Shown: positions 1 through 11,704, counted from the first letter of the stretch. The stretch is 64,000 nucleotides of DNA from Hormiphora californensis (GCA_020137815.1 CM035361.1:3386845-3450844), one strand, 5' to 3'. Notes: generated from the sequence alone by a model not told the origin. Program-made: numbers and translations.

Positions 1-198
1 TTAGGGTGGGACATAGAGTATGCAGCAGTAGCCATTCGATATACTCATCATTCATTTTGCTTCTTTTTATGAACCGATTATACGTTTTTTTGCCACCCTT
101 ATGAATGGCTATGACATTTTCCCTGATAAAAGGTTGCTTTATTTCAATAATTTATTTTATTTTCACTAATATTCTATTAGTTGAGGCTTCCACATATA

Positions 199-355
199 CA
201 GTCGGACCCCGATTTTGTGACATCCTCGGGGGAAAGGGTTTTGTCCACTAAATCGAGGGGTCAAATACTGTTAATTTCATATATCGGGGGAAGATTATCC
301 TGTCACTAAATCGGGGTGCCACTAAATCGGGGGCCACTAAATCGGGGTCCGACTG
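199..355. mobile_element. MITE, pogo/Tc1-mariner-like, copy 1
   Basis: Terminal inverted repeats start CAGTCGGACCCCGATTT and end with its complement, flanked by TA on both sides (197-198 and 356-357). There is no coding capacity. TA target duplication and a CAG start fit non-autonomous Tc1/mariner/pogo elements. Other copies are at 3002-3173, 8772-8942, 20862-21031 and 36483-36569, with fragments near 39746-39790 and 61311-61346. Confidence 0.8.
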
Positions 356-675
356 TAATATCAAATATGCAGTGGCTAGTTAAAGGGTGAGCATTGGATA
401 GGATCTCTCGGATAAGAAACTCCCCCATATAGGGGCAGATAATAGCCAAATGATATCCGGGAAGTGAACCCCGTGGCACTAGTTATATATAACGATACTA
501 CTAGTTATATCTGTTATATGGCTGAATTGGTTTAGGTAGACTAAATGTTAGAGCATTGGCCTGACAGGGTAGACTCCCAGTCCCTACATAATCTATTGCA
601 TCTGGTATTCGGAGTAATATAACCTGGAGTAATATAACCCGGAGTAATATATAAGACATTAAGACCTTTCTTGCA

Positions 676-728
676 CCGCGACCCCATCTGAGCGCACTGT
701 CAAATGGGGTCTGGCGCCGCACCAGACA
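676..728 (-). repeat. GC-rich palindromic motif, copy 1
   Basis: This copy contains GACCCCATCTGAGCGCAC followed by a near inverted copy and a CTGGCGCCGC arm. The same motif, reversed, occurs at 1803-1865 and more diverged at 57063-57111. Function unknown. Confidence 0.55.
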
Positions 729-1420
729 GTATATAAGACTTCTTCTTTCAAAAATCAAAAACACCCCTTTTCTTTTTCTAACTACCGTAGCGAGAAGAGA
801 CCATAATATTTTATGCATATATTTCCCTACCTCCGAAACTGCCTCTCTGATCTCCACTCTCTCCCTCTAGTTAATGTAACAATCTCTCTTTCTCTCTCCC
901 TCGAGTTAATGTAACAATCTCTCTCTCTAGCTTCACACACCTGCCTCCACCTTCTGTTTCACGTGTTTCTAGCAACACACGTGTAGAAGGTTAACACCCC
1001 CTGTAGAACACATTCCGTCACTCAGAGATCTTCATAAACTAGTTTATAAATTTGATTCTGAATGTCCTTTCTTAGTGTTCCCTCTCATTTTATTTAGGTG
1101 TAGTCTGACCCAGGTCACAGCTCCTATTATATCATTTATTTATTCCTAGCCCTAGACTGTCTGACCTAGTTGCAGCCCTGTAACTGTTAGACCCATTATT
1201 CATCAGCTATATAGAGTTGATCAGGAACTTAGATAATTACTAGAGTCTTTTGTCTGGTAGGCACGTTTCACGGTCGGTCTCGAACCCTTTGCTGCACACT
1301 GTGTTGTAAATAATGAAATGAAATAGTGCTGATGTTGGACCTATATAAATTGATTGCTTTGGTTCATTCCTCTTTGTTTGTGTCACAGTTCAGTAAGTTT
1401 GTAGTTCTATTGCTAGATTG

Positions 1421-1517
1421 CAGGAACCGACCGACACAAGTAAACAACCAATCAGAACTCGTTATTTAGGTTATCAGCCAATCAGGGACCAGTATTTTCT
1501 GATTCGGTCGGTTCCTG
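1421..1517 (+). mobile_element. 97-bp hAT-like MITE, copy 1
   Basis: The ends are CAGGAACCGACCGA and its complement. An exact 8-bp target duplication, CTAGATTG, flanks both ends, as in the hAT superfamily. The interior carries CCAATCAG-type motifs. Relatives are at 13074-13182 and 14651-14759. Confidence 0.8.
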
Positions 1518-1802
1518 CTAGATTGATATCCATTCTTATTGGAAATCTATTTACATGATGCTCATGAATTGTATGAAAGCTGTATATTATGTATATCATA
1601 TGTATGAAAGGCAGATCTCGACAACTATTTCAACACATATTTTCATTTCCACCTCTTCACAATTCTATCACATAACAACAAACAAGCAAACAAATTCATA
1701 ATATCTGATAATAAATATGTTGAAACGAAGGGAAGCCATTGATCCACATCTCCTCCCTTTGTTATCCAACTACACTGTCTGTCGACCTATGCACTATCTG
1801 TA

Positions 1803-1865
1803 TGGCGGCGCCATACCCCCATTTGATTCTCAGTGCGCTCAGATGGGGTCGGCGGCGCCAGACAG
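1803..1865 (+). repeat. GC-rich palindromic motif, copy 2
   Basis: Inverted arms GGCGGCGCCA lie either side of an inner near-palindrome (CCCCATTTGA / TCAGATGGGG). The motif matches 676-728 in reverse and 57063-57111 directly. Confidence 0.55.
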
Positions 1866-2052
1866 TGCACTATTCGCTTGTTACGTGTTTCACTCCCGAT
1901 GTATACTGAGTGTATGATTAATTCTCATTTCTCACCTTTCGCGCCAAACAGTGTGTCGACCTTTGCACTTTTTTGCTTGTTATAAGCACTCCTGACTCAT
2001 ACCCTAGTCAGAATTAAATACGTATCAGTATACTGACTGTATGATTAATTCC

Positions 2053-5000
2053 GTCATAACCCCACCGTACCCGCCCCTAGTAGCGCTTATAGGACAATGG
2101 TTGACTCGGTCACAATGTTGGCGGCGGCCCTATTTCTAACCCCCACCCCTTCCCTCTAGTACTACAATGGTTGACTCGGTCACAATGTTGGCGGCGGCCC
2201 TATTTCTAACCCCCACCCCTTCCCTCTAGTACTACAATGGTTGACTCGGTCACAATGTTGGCGGCGGCCCTATTTCTAACCCCACCCCTTCCCTCTAGTA
2301 CTACAATGGTTGACTCGGTTACAATGTTGGCGGCGGCCCTATTTCTAACCCCCACCCCTTCCCTCTAGTACTACAATGGTTGACTCGGTTACATTGTTGG
2401 CGGCGGCCCTATTTCTAACCCCACCCCTTCCCTCTAGTACTACAATGGTTGACTCGGTCACAATGTTGGCGGCGGCCCTATTTCTAACCCCCACCCCTTC
2501 CCTCTAGTACTACAATGGTTGACTCGGTTACAGTATAAGCAGCGGCACTATTTCTAACCCCCACCCCTTCCCTCTAGTACTACAATGGTTGACTCGGTTA
2601 CAATGTTGGCGGCGGCCCTATTTCTAACCCCCACCCCTTCCCTCTAGTACTACAATGGTTGACTCGGTTACAATGTTGGCGGCGGCCCTATTTCTAACCC
2701 CCACCCCTTCCCTCTAGTACTACAATGGTTGACTCGGTTACATTGTTGGCGGCGGCCCTATTTCTAACCCCACCCCTTCCCTCTAGTACTACAATGGTTG
2801 ACTCGGTCACAATGTTGGCGGCGGCCCTATTTCTAACCCCCACCCCTTCCCTCTAGTACTACAATGGTTGACTCGGTTACAGTATAAGCAGCGGCACTAT
2901 TTCTAACCCCCACCCCTTCCCTCTAGTACTACAATGGTTGACTCGGTTACAATGTTGGCGGCGGCCCTATTTCTAACCCCCACCCCTTCCCTCTAGTACT
3001 ACAGTCGGACCCCGATTTACCGGTCCTCGATTTAACGGAACCCCGATTTACCGGGAGGATAAACTTCCCCCGATACAGGAAATTAACGGTATTTGACCCC
3101 GATATACCGGGCACCCCGATTTACCGGGCAAAACCCTTTCCCCCTGGCATCCCGGTAAATCGGGGTCCGACTGTACAATGGTTGACTCGGTCACAATGTT
3201 GACGGCGGCCCTATTTCTAACCCCCACCCCTTCCCTCTAGTACTACAATGGTTGACTCGGTTACAATGTTGGCGGCGGCCCTATTTCTAACCCCCACCCC
3301 TTCCCTCTAGTACTACAATGGTTGACTCGGTTACAATGTTGGCGGCGGCCCTATTTCTAACCCCCACCCCTTCCCTCTAGTACTACAATGGTTGACTCGG
3401 TTACAATGTTGGCGGCGGCCCTATTTCTAACCCCCACCCCTTCCCTCTAGTACTACAATGGTTGACTCGGTTACAATGTTGGCGGCGGCCCTATTTCTAA
3501 CCCCCACCCCTTCCCTCTAGTACTACAATGGTTGACTCGGTTACAATGTTGGCGGCGGCCCTATTTCTAACCCCCACCCCTTCCCTCTAGTACTACAATG
3601 GTTGACTCGGTTACAATGTTGGCGGCGGCCCTATTTCTAACCCCCACCCCTTCCCTCTAGTACTACAATGGTTGACTCGGTTACAATGTTGGCGGCGGCC
3701 CTATTTCTAACCCCCACCCCTTCCCTCTAGTACTACAATGGTTGACTCGGTACAATGTTGGCGGCGGCCCTATTTCTAACCCCCACCCCTTCCCTCTAGT
3801 ACTACAATGGTTGACTCGGTTACAATGTTGGCGGCGGCCCTATTTCTAACCCCCACCCCTTCCCTCTAGTACTACAATGGTTGACTCGGTCACAATGTTG
3901 GCGGCGGCCCTATTTCTAACCCCCACCCCTTCCCTCTAGTACTACAATGGTTGACTCGGTTACAATGTTGGCGGCGGCCCTATTTCTAACCCCCACCCCT
4001 TCCCTCTAGTACTACAATGGTTGACTCGGTTACAATGTTGGCGGCGGCCCTATTTCTAACCCCCACCCCTTCCCTCTAGTACTACAATGGTTGACTCGGT
4101 TACAATGTTGGCGGCGGCCCTATTTCTAACCCCCACCCCTTCCCTCTAGTACTACAATGGTTGACTCGGTTACAATGTTGGCGGCGGCCCTATTTCTAAC
4201 CCCCACCCCTTCCCTCTAGTACTACAATGGTTGACTCGGTTACAATGTTGGCGGCGGCCCTATTTCTAACCCCCACCCCTTCCCTCTAGTACTACAATGG
4301 TTGACTCGGTTACAATGTTGGCGGCGGCCCTATTTCTAACCCCCACCCCTTCCCTCTAGTACTACAATGGTTGACTCGGTTACAATGTTGGCGGCGGCCC
4401 TATTTCTAACCCCCACCCCTTCCCTCTAGTACTACAATGGTTGACTCGGTTACAATGTTGGCGGCGGCCCTATTTCTAACCCCCACCCCTTCCCTCTAGT
4501 ACTACAATGGTTGACTCGGTTACAATGTTGGCGGCGGCCCTATTTCTAACCCCCACCCCTTCCCTCTAGTACTACAATGGTTGACTCGGTTACAATGTTG
4601 GCGGCGGCCCTATTTCTAACCCCCACCCCTTCCCTCTAGTACTACAATGGTTGACTCGGTCACAATGTTGGCGGCGGCCCTATTTCTAACCCCCACCCCT
4701 TCCCTCTAGTACTACAATGGTTGACTCGGTTACAATGTTGGCGGCGGCCCTATTTCTAACCCCCACCCCTTCCCTCTAGTACTACAATGGTTGACTCGGT
4801 TACAATGTTGGCGGCGGCCCTATTTCTAACCCCCACCCCTTCCCTCTAGTACTACAATGGTTGACTCGGTCACAATGTTGGCGGCGGCCCTATTTCTAAC
4901 CCCCACCCCTTCCCTCTAGTACTACAATGGTTGACTCGGTTACAATGTTGGCGGCGGCCCTATTTCTAACCCCCACCCCTTCCCTCTAGTACTACAATGG

Positions 5001-6300
5001 TTGACTCGGTTACAATGTTGGCGGCGGCCCTATTTCTAACCCCCACCCCTTCCCTCTAGTACTACAATGGTTGACTCGGTTACAATGTTGGCGGCGGCCC
5101 TATTTCTAACCCCCACCCCTTCCCTCTAGTACTACAATGGTTGACTCGGTCACAATGTTGGCGGCGGCCCTATTTCTAACCCCCACCCCTTCCCTCTAGT
5201 ACTACAATGGTTGACTCGGTCACAATGTTGGCGGCGGCCCTATTTCTAACCCCCACCCCTTCCCTCTAGTACTACAATGGTTGACTCGGTTACAATGTTG
5301 GCGGCGGCCCTATTTCTAACCCCCACCCCTTCCCTCTAGTACTACAATGGTTGACTCGGTTACAATGTTGGCGGCGGCCCTATTTCTAACCCCCACCCCT
5401 TCCCTCTAGTACTACAATGGTTGACTCGGTCACAATGTTGGCGGCGGCCCTATTTCTAACCCCCACCCCTTCCCTCTAGTACTACAATGGTTGACTCGGT
5501 TACAATGTTGGCGGCGGCCCTATTTCTAACCCCCACCCCTTCCCTCTAGTACTACAATGGTTGACTCGGTCACAATGTTGGCGGCGGCCCTATTTCTAAC
5601 CCCCACCCCTTCCCTCTAGTACTACAATGGTTGACTCGGTTACAATGTTGGCGGCGGCCCTATTTCTAACCCCCACCCCTTCCCTCTAGTACTACAATGG
5701 TTGACTCGGTTACAATGTTGGCGGCGGCCCTATTTCTAACCCCCACCCCTTCCCTCTAGTACTACAATGGTTGACTCGGTTACAATGTTGGCGGCGGCCC
5801 TATTTCTAACCCCCACCCCTTCCCTCTAGTACTACAATGGTTGACTCGGTCACAATGTTGGCGGCGGCCCTATTTCTAACCCCCACCCCTTCCCTCTAGT
5901 ACTACAATGGTTGACTCGGTCACAATGTTGGCGGCGGCCCTATTTCTAACCCCCACCCCTTCCCTCTAGTACTACAATGGTTGACTCGGTTACAATGTTG
6001 GCGGCGGCCCTATTTCTAACCCCCACCCCTTCCCTCTAGTACTACAATGGTTGACTCGGTTACAATGTTGGCGGCGGCCCTATTTCTAACCCCCACCCCT
6101 TCCCTCTAGTACTACAATGGTTGACTCGGTCACAATGTTGGCGGCAGCCCTATTTCTAACCCCCACCCCTTCCCTCTAGTACTACAATGGCTGACTCGGT
6201 TACAATGTTGGCGGCGGCCCTATTTCTAACCCCCACCACTTCCCTCTAGTACTACAATGGTTGACTCGGTCACAATGTTGGCGGCGGCCCTATTTCTAAT
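2053..6300 (+). repeat. 70-bp minisatellite made of GPCR splice acceptor plus start of exon
   Basis: About 58 tandem copies of a 70-bp unit (a few are 69 bp), estimated from the spacing of the CAATGGTTGACTCGG core from 2095 to 6255. Each unit holds a consensus branch site (TTTCTAAC), a C/T tract, a TAG acceptor and then the exon start, including ATGGTTGACTCG. The last copy runs without a break into the GPCR coding exon, so the array is an amplified 3' splice site. Within a unit the reading frame from the ATG stays open for 20 codons and stops at the TAG of the next acceptor. The first unit near 2053-2094 is degenerate. One MITE sits inside. Confidence 0.95.
3002..3173. mobile_element. MITE, pogo/Tc1-mariner-like, inserted in the 70-bp array
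   Basis: The terminal repeats are those of the copy at 199-355. The insertion splits one array unit at TACTACAATGG, leaving TA at 3000-3001 and 3174-3175. Neighbouring units show the empty site, so the TA duplication is read directly. Confidence 0.9.
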
Positions 6301-9300
6301 AGGAACTCTGGGATTGCTGGTTAATGGTTTCATCGTCTACAAGATGATTCGAAACAGAAAGAACTTCAACGAACACACCATACTGTTTGTAAACGTCGCG
6401 GTGAGTGTTTTTAGCACAAATTGTTTAGTTTGAAACATGTTTTTAATATGCTTGTACATACATCGTTGACTGTTCCAGTTATTGAACAAAAATTCACTTT
6501 GGTTTCCATGACATTACTCCTTGCTTCCCTCCAGTTACCAAGGAAATAACAATCTTCTCCCTCTCCAGGCGACAGATTTAGTATTTGCTCTGGCGGCCGT
6601 CGTGATACGAGCCCCGGGTATTCTTCTACAGGAGACCTACTACAATGCACCTTGGTTCTGCATCAGCTCTTTCTATGTCATACAGTTTTCATATGGAGCG
6701 GGGTCGTGGAGTTTAGTGCTGATCACACTTGATAGGTTCATTGCGATACTCTTTCCCCTGAGGTAGGGAATTATAGAGATTACCAAAATTCAGCTCCTTC
6801 ACTTTTGGTAATCTCTATTGCCATGTCCGACCCTGTTGCCCCCGTCCCGCCAAATGTAAAGGAGGGATATCATATAAAAAGGAAATGGCACATATATAGT
6901 ATAAGATATAATCAAAGGCAGGGCTAGGACCCATTGGGGTTCCAAAAGTTTTCAAGTCACCTGTTTTTCTAAAACTACACATGTTGATTCTAGTCAACAA
7001 GTCTAATCACCTTCAGGCGACTCAAAACAATATCACCTCTTCACTCTCCAGGTATTCCAGCTACCTCAACAGAAGGACCCGAGTAGCATTTCTCCTCCTT
7101 GCCTGGCTAGTTATACCTGCCGTCTATGCTGCCATCGTGTCAATGAACCCTGAGTCCCCCACGGATACCATTGTCTACGATGGATCTCTCTATAGATGCA
7201 GTATCAATGTGAGTCGTTATTAAAATATGGAAGTATTTGGGGGGGGTTCAACCTAAAAATTTCCATTTCCATTTGCCAAAATCCGGGTATCGATGGAAAT
7301 TTTTAGAAATTTTTAGAATTTTTTAGAAATTTTTAGAAATTTTTAGAAGTTTTTAGTACTAAAAATTTCTAAAAATTTCCAAAAATTTCCAAAAATTTCC
7401 ATTAATTTCCAAAAATTTCTAAAAATTTCTAAAAATTTCCAAAAATTTCCATTGACCAAGAAAAGAAAAATTAACAAAAACATGAAAATATTATACAAAA
7501 ACAGTTGTCGCAGAACTGGTTCCTTTTCCTTACCTCTTGTGAGCACTGAGCATCAATAAATCATAAAAATAGGTCAAAAACATCGAGATCATATATTTTT
7601 TGACAATCCGTACAATTTCTTCAGAAATCATAGATTCATTGGCCAACTAAGGCCAACTAAGGGCGTCTCGAAAACTTATTGAAAAGTAAGTTACCAAATA
7701 GCACAAGATACAGGGTGTTCATTTTGGATCTTTACAAGCGTTGGGCTTCACCCAGAAGAAAGTTGACAAAATTAGGTCATGAAACTTCATACTTTTGGCA
7801 TCGAAACTTCCAGAAGGAATTTGCTAAAATGTTTTTTGGGTATTTTCTATGTCAATCCTAAAGTTTCATGGAGATTGGATGTGGGGGTGCTAGAGCTCCA
7901 AAACCGCCAGGAACCTTGAATGAGGGTATAGAATAGTCCAAGTATGAAGTTACATGACCTAATCTTGTCAACTTTCTTTTGGGTGAAGCCCAACGCTTGT
8001 AAAGATCCAAAATGAACACCCTGTACCTTACATTCCTTCGGACGGAATGCCTAATACCGTAGTAGATCGGGTTTCTTAGCATACAATATAGAAACTTAAA
8101 ACTTTAAACTCTTTTTTAAGCTAGATCACTGTAGATCATGGATGTAGCGTGTATAACTAACTTTAAGTTAGTAACTTACTGTCGAAAACATGCAAAGATT
8201 ACCTGTCATTAGCTTGGAATTGGGTTACCGACAAACTTCTAAAAACGTTTAAAAACTTCTAAAAACTTCTAAAAATTTCTAAAAATTTCTAAAAACTTCT
8301 AAAAAATTCCATTTACTAAAAACTTCCAAAAATTTCCATTGTCCATAAATTTCTAAAAATTTCTAAAAATTTCTAAAAATTTCCAAAAAATTCTAAAAAT
8401 TTCCAAAAATTTCCAAAAATTTCTAAAAATTTCCAATATAAAATATCCATTTGCCAAAAAAGTGGGTATCAATGGAAATTTTTAGGGTTGAACCCCCCCC
8501 AGTATTTAGTGATTTCTGTGAATTGTTGTTGAACTCAACAAGTAAATTAGGGGATGTCTGTTGCCATGCCGATTAATATAAAAAGCAAAGCAAGGCGACA
8601 AGAATAAACCCATGATATCCTAAGACACAAAACAACTAGGGTAAGCTGGGGCAATGTATAAATTGCGTATTTTAGAACCTAAAACGTTAAAAATGGGGCA
8701 CTTTTGCCCCAGCTTACCCTATGCCACTTTCCTATAAAACTGTACCCCTATCTCATACCCCAATGTATGTACAGTCGGACCCCGATTTAGGGCCCCCCGA
8801 TTTAGTGGCACCCCGATTTAGGGACAGGATTTTTTCCCCCGATATAGGAAATTAACCTTATTTGACCCCGATTTAGTGGACACCCCGATTTAGTGGACAA
8901 GAGCCTTTCCCCCGAGGGTGTCCCTAAACCGGGGTCCGACTGTAATAATATTATTCCAATACCCTAAGACACAAAACAACCTACACCACACAACTGATCC
9001 CAGCTACAATCCCAGAGAACTAACGCTCAGTTCGAGGAGCTAAAGTACCTAGCGCTGGCAATGTTCTGTTTTCTCCCCACTGTGATTCACATGATATGTT
9101 ACACGGCCATGTTCGTGGCAATGTCCAAGCTACCGAAACTGAATAATAGCTGCTTCCATCTACTAAAGGTACTTTTAATTGAGTATTGACCTAGTCTTTG
9201 CTTTAATACAATTGAGACAATTGCCATCACATCCCAGCTAGACGGTCTTGTTTAGACTTCTATTCTAGTTAACAAACCCATTGAGTACAGATCTGCTCTT

Positions 9301-9798
9301 GTTTCCCAACCAACTATGAACACCTCCCCCTCCCTTCAGACAAGTCTAACACCTCGTCCCCTTCAGACAAGTCTAACGGTGTTTCTGACGTTCACCTGTA
9401 CGTTCATCCCAACTGTCATCTCAGAAGTATTTACAACCCACTCCTCCACCGGGGTCTGTCTCTCCCCATCTATCCTATGTTCCGACTACTACTCCGGATT
9501 CGCTGCCATTGTATTTTATATCTCCATCCTTACCAACCCTGTAGTCTACTCGTTCAGTCTACCAAAGTTTAAGGAACTGTTGACGAGGAAATTAGTGTTT
9601 GATTTTGAGAATTCCATGGCAGCTGAGGTAGTTGAAGCAGCAAGATGTAAACTGAGATCCCTGAGTCATGGACCTACTAATAATCATCTGACTGTGGGAG
9701 GTTTAGGGGACAATATCTCACATGATCTTAGTTCTGTTAAAGACAGTAAATCTGGGAAGAGTGATTGTGCTATTATATTTGAGAATAGTGCGACATAG
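6257..9798 (+). CDS. Class A (rhodopsin-like) G-protein-coupled receptor, 5 coding exons
   Basis: Exons by splice sites and phase: 6257-6400, 6569-6762, 7052-7208, 9031-9168 and 9367-9798; about 354 residues, stop TAG. It is an integral membrane receptor. TM1 carries LLVNGFIVY; TM2 carries NVATDLVFAL with the conserved Asp; APWFC gives the extracellular-loop Trp and the disulphide Cys at the start of TM3; LDRFIAI replaces DRY at the end of TM3; TM4 has LLLAWLVIP; TM5 has FLPTVIHMICY; TM6 has FTCTFIP; TM7 has ILTNPVVYSF (NPxxY). A roughly 80-residue tail follows TM7. The N-terminus before TM1 is very short and exon 1 is preceded by an acceptor (TAG at 6247-6249), so an upstream exon may add sequence; the ATG at 6257 is the first in frame. 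In-frame alternative acceptors exist for exon 4 (9016, +15 nt) and exon 5 (9340, +27 nt). Ligand and G protein cannot be read. The third intron is enlarged by transposons. Confidence 0.92.
6773..6818. repeat. Short hairpin, TATAGAGATTA family
   Basis: Perfect 16-nt arms (ATAGAGATTACCAAAA and its complement) enclose a 14-nt loop, just after the donor of GPCR exon 2. The outer arm resembles the larger hairpin at 36125-36219. Confidence 0.7.
7239..8500. mobile_element. G-run terminal-inverted-repeat element 1, in GPCR intron 3
   Basis: The left end is a G run followed by TTCAACCTAAAAATTTCC; the right end is the complement, ending in a C run. Inside each end is a long run of AAAAATTTCY with a 10-bp period (7255-7460 and 8225-8490). 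The flanks share AGTATTT, or 9 bp with one mismatch. A second transposon (7711-8023) is nested inside. No transposase is seen. It has the same architecture as 23801-26055 and 45400-48389. Confidence 0.75.
7711..8023. mobile_element. Mariner-type MITE nested in element 1
   Basis: The inverted repeats begin CAGGGTGTTCATTTTGGATC and extend about 90 bp, with a TA duplication at 7709-7710 and 8024-8025. The CAGGGTG start is typical of the IS630/Tc1/mariner group. No intact ORF. Confidence 0.8.
8639..8719. mobile_element. 81-bp hairpin MITE with GGGTAAGCTGGGGCAA ends
   Basis: The inverted ends GGGTAAGCTGGGGCAA are flanked by TA. The terminus resembles that of the 2.4-kb element at 27801-30194 (GGGTATACCGGGGTAA), suggesting the same family. 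Confidence 0.7.
8772..8942. mobile_element. MITE, pogo/Tc1-mariner-like
   Basis: The CAGTCGGACCCCGATTTA inverted ends are flanked by TA. It is 171 bp and non-coding, in GPCR intron 3 about 90 bp before exon 4. Confidence 0.85.
9334..9377 (+). repeat. Two-copy duplication of the GPCR exon 5 acceptor
   Basis: CTTCAGACAAGTCTAAC occurs at 9334 and again 27 nt later at 9361. Each copy supplies a CAG acceptor. Because 27 is divisible by 3 and the extra segment has no stop, either acceptor keeps the frame and adds or omits 9 residues at the start of TM6. Confidence 0.8.
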
Positions 9799-10157
9799 CG
9801 CTGGGATTGGTAGGTGTTTTTAAGGAAAATGGATTGGTTGGGAAAGTTATTATTATTTATCATTGTGTCGTATCAGTGTGATTTGCCTTGTGGCTTGTTC
9901 GACAAAACAAAGTGTGATTTACATCGTAACTAAAACTTAAATAATTCAGTTTACAGCTTCAAGGCTAATCATGTGATGCTAATTGATCTATTATAGCTCA
10001 TACAGGTCCCAAGGGCGCTGGCCAGCACCTAAAATATCCATTATCCAAGAAGAGCTAGAGTCACGTACCGTAGTGAGGGTTGAGCTGAGAATACCGCTGG
10101 CAATACATATTTGATAATGATGAAGAAGTGAGCTAAGCAACCGTAAAACGAACAAAT
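9799..10157. other. GPCR 3' flank
   Basis: AT-rich non-coding sequence after the GPCR stop, presumably the 3' untranslated region. No strong polyadenylation signal was picked out and no other feature is seen. Confidence 0.5.
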
Positions 10158-11704
10158 AGGCCAGTCATATGACGTTTTTTTCTCACCATAAAAGTTGTAA
10201 ATCTAATTCCACTTTTAGGGTACTCTAATAGGTCCCTAGAACCACCAAAAAAATCCTTCGCGAATTTCGCGGTGAAGAACTTAGGTTTTTGGGCCACGCC
10301 CTTTTACCTATATTTTTAGCCTGTTTTGTAAGACGTAACATGGCTTAGGAACGGTGTAGAGACAAAACTGAGGGCACTAAAGTGATCAGCGTCCTCGCAT
10401 TAGTGGGGGTAGACACCGAAATTAAGTCTATCTTTTCAGGTTAATTAGATAATTGGATAATTAGATGCACACATAGCCGTTTTGTGGCTATATGGTGAAA
10501 ACCATCATAGGAAACAAGTAGAGATGAAATCGAGGGCACCAATGTGATCAGCGTCCTCGAATTAGTGGGGGTAGGTACCGGAATTAAGTCTCTATCTCAT
10601 CTGGTTAATTAGATAATTAGATAATTAGCTTTGCGCATAACCGTTTTTGGGCTATATGGCTATAGCCACTTAGGGGTCACCACACACCAACGTTAAAATT
10701 AAAATTAAAATTTGACGTTTTTGGTCATAACTCTGTCATTTCTTGGCAAAATTGCTTCATTTTGGGCTTGTTGGAAAGAGGGCATCGAGCCCGTTCTAAA
10801 CAGCCCAAGAAACTTGAAATCGGCGCAAAGTGCGCGGCGTTAAGGCGCATAATGCGCGCGTTAAAATTTTAAAATTTTAACACACACATTTTGTACTGTA
10901 ACGCCGCGCAATTTGCGCGGATTTCAAGTTTCTTGGGCTGTTCAGAACGGGCTCGATGCCCTCTTTCCAACAAGCCCAAAATGAAGCAATTTTGCGAAGA
11001 AATGACAGAGTTATGACCAAAAACGTCAAATTTTAATTTTAATTTTAACGTTGGTGTGTGCTGACCCTAAGAATGGTTTATAGACTTTTCACTGGTGCCA
11101 TTTTGTAGGCAATGGCAAATTTATGGGGGGTCGACGTCGGGCTTTTAAGCTCTAGTTCCAACCGTTTAGCCGTTATTTGGCAAAATGGGCAAAAATGGTA
11201 AAAAGCCCGATTTTGAGCAACTTTAGAGCCAAATAACGGCTAAACGGTTGGAAATAGAGCTTAAATGTCCGACGTCGACCCCCCATAACTTGGCCATTGC
11301 CTACAAAACGGCATCAGTGAAAAGTCTCTAAACCATTCCTAAGTGGCTATAGCCATATAGCCCAAAAACGGTTATGCGCAAAGCTAATTATCCAATTATT
11401 TAATTAACCAGATGAGATAGAGACTTAATTTCGGTGTCTACCCCCACTAATACGAGGACGCTGAACACTTTAGTGCCCTCAGTTTTGTCTCTACTCCGTT
11501 CCTAAGCCATGTTACGTTTTACAAAACAGGCTAAAAATATAGGTAAAAGGGCGTGGCCCAAAAACCTAAGTTCTTCACCGCGAAAATCGCGAAGGATTTT
11601 TTTGGTGGTTCTAGGGACCTATTAGAGTGCCCTAGAAGTGGAATTAGATTTACAACTTTTATGGTGAATTTTGATCCACATCCGACATCATATGACTGGC
11701 CTAA
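10158..11704. mobile_element. 1.5-kb compound palindrome (fold-back element with nested hairpins)
   Basis: The outer arms at about 10158-10672 and 11338-11704 are inverted copies, starting with GGCCAGTCATATG and its complement. Between them are two further hairpins: 10681-11060 (ends CACACACCAACGTTAAAA) and about 11070-11341 (ends AAGAATGGTTTATAGAC). The left arm also contains an internal direct duplication (about 10370-10560). Nothing codes for a transposase. Likely a foldback element or nested long-arm MITEs. Confidence 0.75.

Larger units (their letters stand above)
1..2052. other. Non-coding 5' flank of the GPCR array
   Basis: No open reading frame here looks like a conserved protein. 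The stretch holds two small inverted-repeat transposons and two copies of a GC-rich palindrome (listed separately). CT-rich runs lie near 860-930. Upstream untranslated exons of the GPCR may lie here, because the first recognisable coding exon of that gene begins with a splice acceptor, but I could not identify one. Confidence 0.5.

Noticed and set aside
501-857. 118-codon minus-strand ORF in the left flank
   Set aside because: No domain, no splice context, overlaps a repeated palindromic motif; not supported as a gene.
2053-6300. CRISPR-like or satellite array
   Set aside because: Units are contiguous with no unique spacers, and the unit matches a gene's own splice junction. It is a minisatellite, not CRISPR.
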